A stretch of DNA of 64,000 nt, from NCBI GenBank assembly GCA_033239525.1, contig BSYO01000014.1, positions 3,051,351-3,115,350 of the forward strand, in the 5' to 3' direction. Under the pieces are notes generated by a model. It was not told the origin of the DNA. It did not search any database and saw only the letters and a list, made by a program, of their open reading frames with translations. Source of the stretch: Nepenthes gracilis (lineage: Eukaryota; Streptophyta; Magnoliopsida; Caryophyllales; Nepenthaceae). Shown here one piece after another: positions 59,554 to 64,000 of the stretch. The number at the start of each line of letters is the position of its first letter. Position 1 is the first letter of the stretch. Position numbers and translations under genes: made by a program.

Positions 59554-61500
59554 GTTAATCCCACGTTGGTCTCTTGCTCGAACACCTTTCTCTCATAATT
59601 CCAGCACTCTTGACATGCCAATTGCATTGTGCATTTGCACTTGATTGTCACCTCTCACAACACTTGAGCATATTTTGTCCAAAATTATCTGCGTCTGATG
59701 CACGGCTCTCTATTGCTCATGTGCAGTTTGTCCAGATTGTAAGTGTCTAAAGCATGCCTGTCTCGTGCTTGTGCGTGAATTCATTTGCCTAGAGTGCTTG
59801 AAGAGCGCATGATGCACACTCATGCACTGATCTGCAGCGCCTTATATCTTCTTGCGTTGTTCATGCACCATCACTTCATTTCACTCTCTCTTCACATCTT
59901 CTCTTGACTCTCTCCTCATCCTCTCTCTAATCTACCAGATTTACACATTTTTACTCAAATCCAAGGAGAATTAAAGGCATATTTTAACATCCTTTACTCT
60001 ATTTCAAGCTTTTGAGTCATCATCCATGGTTATAGCTAGGCTCCACCATGGTAGTGGTGCCGTCATCTCATTTAATGAGATTTGTCATGCTTGAGTCCAA
60101 ATATTGTTTGCTTTTGTCATTGTTTATAAGATTTGGTTGTAAAGCTAAACCTTCTCAAGGTGTTTTGTCTTGGGCGGTCCGGTGTGAAACTCGCCCATGT
60201 TTTGGCCATCCCCTCTTTAAGATCTATGTTTCTCTTCCTTAGATCCGTAGGAGTTTCTTCCTTGCATCCTTACTGTGGTGGGTTTGAGTTTGGTTTTTTC
60301 GTCCTTCTTACATAATATGTCAGATCTATGTCCCTTACATGCAAATCATCACGTTTTGCTTCTAGATGGCCTCTTCTAAGAAAGCTGCCAAAAATATCCA
60401 TGTAGTAGGGCCTCTCGGAATTGAACCACTTCATCAATGTAGCTACAGAAGAGCTATTCCGCAAAAGGATGACCCATCGGCAACTTACCATAGAATGAGA
60501 GGTTGATCACATTTTGTTAGATCGCCAAATTTCATTTCTGTTCACACTGGGAACCGGTCTTGATAGACCTTATTTCTCCCTCTGTCTTCCTTGTTTAAGA
60601 ATTCTATTCTAATATTTATGAAATTGACAAGGAGTCTAATTCTTTTTCTACTTTCTTTAGGGGGAAGAACCTTTTAGATCACTCCAAAGATAATAGTGAG
60701 CACTCTTCATCTTCCAAGAGTGCACTATCTCAACTATCCATCTTCGTTTTGTGACATACCATTGTATGATGGGATCGCCTCCTTCCTTCATGGCGCTCCA
60801 TGACTTGGCTTAGAAAATCATTTAAAACAAAGTATCTCTATTCTCACTGGCTCATAGTGTGTCGAATTATGCTTACAAATATTTTTTCCGTGACATACTA
60901 TGCCTTCCTTCCTCTTGAGAAGACTCTATTCATGTATGCTCTCCTTTTCGAGAAGTCAATCGATCTCCCTTCTCACATATGATCTTTGTATTTGTCAATA
61001 AGAAGGATGACAAACTTTCCCATGGTTGTCTCATAAAACAACTAATCAATGTGTCTTGGGGTGTCTTTTTTAGATTTCCCACATTTGCCTCTTGGTAAGC
61101 CTATTGATCGTACCACGTATAAGCAAAGTCAAACACTCACCCACCATCACTCCCTTGAGCATCCCAACCCAATGGATGAATCATATCCAAATGTCGACCT
61201 TTATCCATCTACATTGGCCCTTCTGGGCCTCCTTTTTCTTCTTCCTCTTCCACCGTTATTATGAGTTAGCTCTCCCAGAATGTTTGACCAATTCGTCATT
61301 ACCAATGCACACCTCTCTCGGCTTTCTATGCATTAAGATAGTCTAGAGTCCCGCATCCTTAAGGGTTTTCGATAGATCGATGTCTGGCTAGATGCCCAGA
61401 AGGCATACGTGAGGAGAGCATGGACTGCCTTTACGACCAACTACACTCCCAACGGGATGATGATCACTTTGACCTTGATTAATGCCCTTTCTTTGGACAT
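59554..61500 (+). other. SIRE 3' internal region, possible env-like remnant
   Basis: Plus-strand translation gives scattered hydrophobic and charged segments broken by stops. In some plant SIRE elements this position holds an env-like frame. No motif was strong enough to assign. Short frames such as 60048-60242 and 61049-61264 are not supported as genes. Confidence 0.3.
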
Positions 61501-61513
61501 TTGTGACAAAATG

Positions 61514-61603
61514 GGGGAGTAAAATATATAATCAAAAAACATAAAGGAAGTAAAACACACAAAGAGAAAGGGGGAGTACCACTATAGCAAGAAAGGGGGA
61601 GTA
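61514..61603 (+). other. Three GGGGGAGTA polypurine tracts
   Basis: 'gggggagta' occurs at about 61514, 61570 and 61597. Repeated polypurine tracts upstream of the 3' LTR are typical of SIRE/Maximus copia elements and support the lineage call. Confidence 0.7.
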
Positions 61604-61919
61604 GAGTTTTCTTTTACCTTTTATGTATATGTATTGTTGGTTTGTACTTCTTATTCTAAGTAGTGAACTTGAGAAACTTTTTACTATGTTGGCCCTGCAA
61701 TATTACTGTCGTCTATATATATATATATGCACTAATTAGGAACAACAGGAGCTATTATCCTCTCCAGTTCAATGTTCAGTGTCATTTGTATTTTACCTAG
61801 GGGTATATTTTTATATATAAGGATTCTATCTTGGTAATGTCTGAACTTTGTGATTCATATTTTTTTAGTTTCTTTTTATATATAATGGGTTTTGTCATAG
61901 AATTGTCAAAGGAGTAGAT

Positions 61920-62950
61920 TGTTATGAATATTTTATATTGGCATATTTCGTGATTGGATAAAATAGGCACTTAAACAAATTCTCAAGCAACGGTTAAGAC
62001 TAGTGCTAGATACACGCCCGTTGTTCACAAATAGGCTATCTCCCAATTTCAACGTTTGACCTGTGCCTAATAAGCACATATGCATCTTTTGTCCAGAACG
62101 CCCATACCTAATGTGTATTTGACTGTGCATAAGTATCATTTATCGAGAATGTCCACGCCTAATGTGCACTTAAGCCACACATGAGCATCATTTATCAAGA
62201 ATGCCCATGCCTAAGGTGCGACCAAGCTGCGCATGAACGTCATTTACCCATTATGCCCATGCTCAACGTGCGCCCAAGTGGCACATGTACACTAAGGTAC
62301 GGACCTCTTACTAAAATTTCTACGCTTGAAGCGTGCCTATGCAATGCACGTATCTTAGGGGCACTACTTTCTTAATGACCACATGTTTTGGACCTAATTT
62401 TTAACCTTCTCTATAAATATCTCACTTCTAAACATTTACGAAAATACAAAAATAGTGAAAGACAACTACCATCTCAAAGGCTCTCCTTGATAAAAGTGAA
62501 TAGCTACCAATTGAGAAAACCATTCATTTACTATTGTAATAAATTGTCAAGGTTTTCTCACCTAACTCATTTCTCCATTATATTGCACACTAGCTCCGAC
62601 TTGTAAATCTTCGTTGGGACATTGATTGTGTGGACACTAGAATCCAATAGTGTGTAAAACTTTGCAGAAAGTAAAAGAAGATTGATAAGAAGACCGGAAG
62701 GTGTTCGGTTCCACTATTAAAAGTAAATCTAAGGAGTTTCTTGATAGGGGTTTCAAGTAGAGAGTAAGTTCATTAAGATTTATTATATCTATACCACTCG
62801 TGCTGTAAGTTGATTTTCTCAATGTGTTACTTTCACTGGCAGTAGAAATTTGAAGGGTTTTACTCTATAACTATTAGTTATTGAGACTTTCTTTCGCCGC
62901 TAAAAATCTTTGTGTTAATGTTCTTATTATTTATATCTCTAACTGTAACC
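61920..62950 (+). repeat. 3' LTR of the SIRE element, truncated at its 3' edge
   Basis: Homologous to 49859-50830 or so ('ctataaatatctcact' near 62411, 'aaggctctccttgataaaag' near 62476). It holds one or two more of the ~52-bp internal units than the left LTR (about 62096-62300). The last 100 or so bases are missing. Confidence 0.8.
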
Positions 62951-63169
62951 CTATGTCATAATGTTTCAAAGTCACTATCGGAGAGAGGCTTTGGAGAGAG
63001 ATAAGTTGAAACGTCTCCTTTATTTTCCTCTACTAGGCGCCATAAAGAATTTCTTTTCAGCAGACCCACGACAACTCTGCTGTTTATTTTGTCTGTTGGT
63101 AGCGTTTTATTTGAATTTCTTTATAGGCAAAGGGTTTGCCTTTATAAAAGCTTTTTCGATTCTTTAAGT

Positions 63170-64000
63170 AGAAAGAACAAACCTTTCGAAGAAATCTTTA
63201 ATCCGATCATGAAGCACTCCATTTACTATTATCCCAAGAGAAAATCAACTTTTGGCATGCCAAATGGGTTTCTTTTCTGCAAGAATACACATTTGTTCTT
63301 AATCACAAGTATGAAGTGACAAGCAAAGTGTCTTATTCCCTTCGCCGAAAGGCATATCTCCTTAAAACCTTGTATTATGATGTGATCGAATATGACTGAC
63401 TTCCAAAGCACTATAAACTGGATCCATACTTTTCCAAAGTGATTGAACAACTCAACCACATTACGTATGGCAGGTTCAGCAACATTGACGAGCTCCTATT
63501 CCAGCAAATCAACTTTGCCCACCCAAGGGACCCTAAGGCTCCATGTTATTGACAAGCTACAAGGAGGAGGCTTGGCCTAACGCTTAGCACAATGAAGACC
63601 TTAGCATTGATGAAAGAAAAATTCTACTGGCTCCTAATGGAGAGAGATGTCAACAGATTTGTCAAGAAGTGCATAATTTGTCAACGAACAAATGGGGACG
63701 ATTAAACCAAGGACTCACTAGCCCCTTCCAGTTCCAAACAAACCTTAAGATGACCTCAGCATAGACTTTACAGTTGGTCTTCCAAGATGGATATGAGGCA
63801 ATCTTCGGGTAGGTTGATCGATTCTCCAAGATAGCTCATTTCATTCCCCATAAGAGTACCACCGATGCTTCACATGTGGCTCATCTCCTCTTCAAGGAAG
63901 TCACCCAGCTTCACAGGGCACATCGTAGACAATTATGTCCGATTGGGACACATGATTCATTTCTAGAGGAGACCTTTGGAATCTCCTGGGCATGAAATTA
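63170..64000 (+). pseudogene. Gypsy RNase H-integrase fragment, runs off the window
   Basis: Plus strand in shifting frames. End of RNase H: HAKWVSFLQEYTFVLNHKYE near 63258-63320. Integrase zinc region: 'GGGLA' near 63565, then EKFYWLLMERDVNRFVKKCI-like and ICQRTNG near 63620-63695. The core follows: 'LPVPNKP', 'SIDFTVGLPRWI', '[20 protein letters not shown]', 'VAHLLFKEV' near 63725-63900. It is frameshifted, hence dead. It begins soon after the truncated SIRE LTR with no LTR of its own visible. Confidence 0.85.

Larger units (their letters stand above)
49859..62950 (+). mobile_element. Ty1/copia retrotransposon, SIRE/Maximus lineage, with nested insertions
   Basis: Left LTR 49859-50950 and a truncated right LTR 61920 to about 62950, both starting TGTTA-AATATTTTATATT. 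Primer site TGGTATCACAG at 50953. Gag fragments of SIRE type lie at 51040-51582 and 56433-57610. A polypurine tract (aaaggagtagat) precedes the right LTR, and extra 'gggggagta' tracts lie at 61514-61603. The element is interrupted by a gypsy (51583-56432) and a solo LTR (57769-59548). Pol is almost entirely missing. The right LTR lacks the last 100 or so bases, so no target duplication can be shown. Confidence 0.85.

Noticed and set aside
60048..60315. Two overlapping 60-64 codon frames as small genes
   Set aside because: They lie in the SIRE 3' internal region, with no start context, domain or conservation evidence.

Overview
This is a window of flowering-plant nuclear DNA: spliced host genes with GT-AG introns, large introns, and dense nested LTR retrotransposons with plant-type initiator-Met primer sites. 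The species cannot be told from the sequence. A transposon-rich, probably woody dicot or magnoliid genome would fit. All gene identities come from family resemblance judged by eye.

Two host genes stand out. A complete MAP65-1-type microtubule-bundling protein gene lies on the plus strand (coding 5921-13386, nine coding exons, 582 codons plus stop). The last nine exons of an EDM2-like gene (chromatin/RNA-processing regulator with a methyltransferase-like domain) lie on the minus strand (46612 down to 22887, 384 residues). Its N-terminal exons are not recognisable up to the window end.

Layout: 1-1660 decayed Ty1/copia pol (minus). 1661-4060 intergenic. 4065-13560 MAP65-1, with an RTE-type LINE in intron 1, a SINE-like unit in intron 4 and a 78-bp tandem repeat in intron 7. 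13927-21681 a 1.14-kb tandemly duplicated segment, each copy containing a small TRIM-like element; the second copy is split by a 5.48-kb Tork-lineage copia (15120-20600). 22887-46612 the EDM2-like gene. Its 15.1-kb intron (27628-42754) holds a 3.36-kb solo LTR (28407-31761) and a copia (32175-42403), which is itself interrupted by a Ty3/gypsy element (35680-39884). 49859-62950 a SIRE-lineage copia, interrupted by a gypsy element (51583-56432) and a solo LTR (57769-59548). 63170-64000 a gypsy RNase H/integrase fragment running off the window.

The most striking object is the gypsy element at 35680-39884. Between gypsy gag remnants and a gypsy pol tail it carries intron-less pieces of three unrelated host genes in one orientation: ubiquitin-activating enzyme E1, neutral/alkaline invertase (GH100), and an ALMT/FUSC-like membrane protein. 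It sits two levels deep in an intron of an EDM2-like gene. In Arabidopsis the EDM2 protein controls transcript processing across transposon-bearing introns, so self-regulation is a testable idea.
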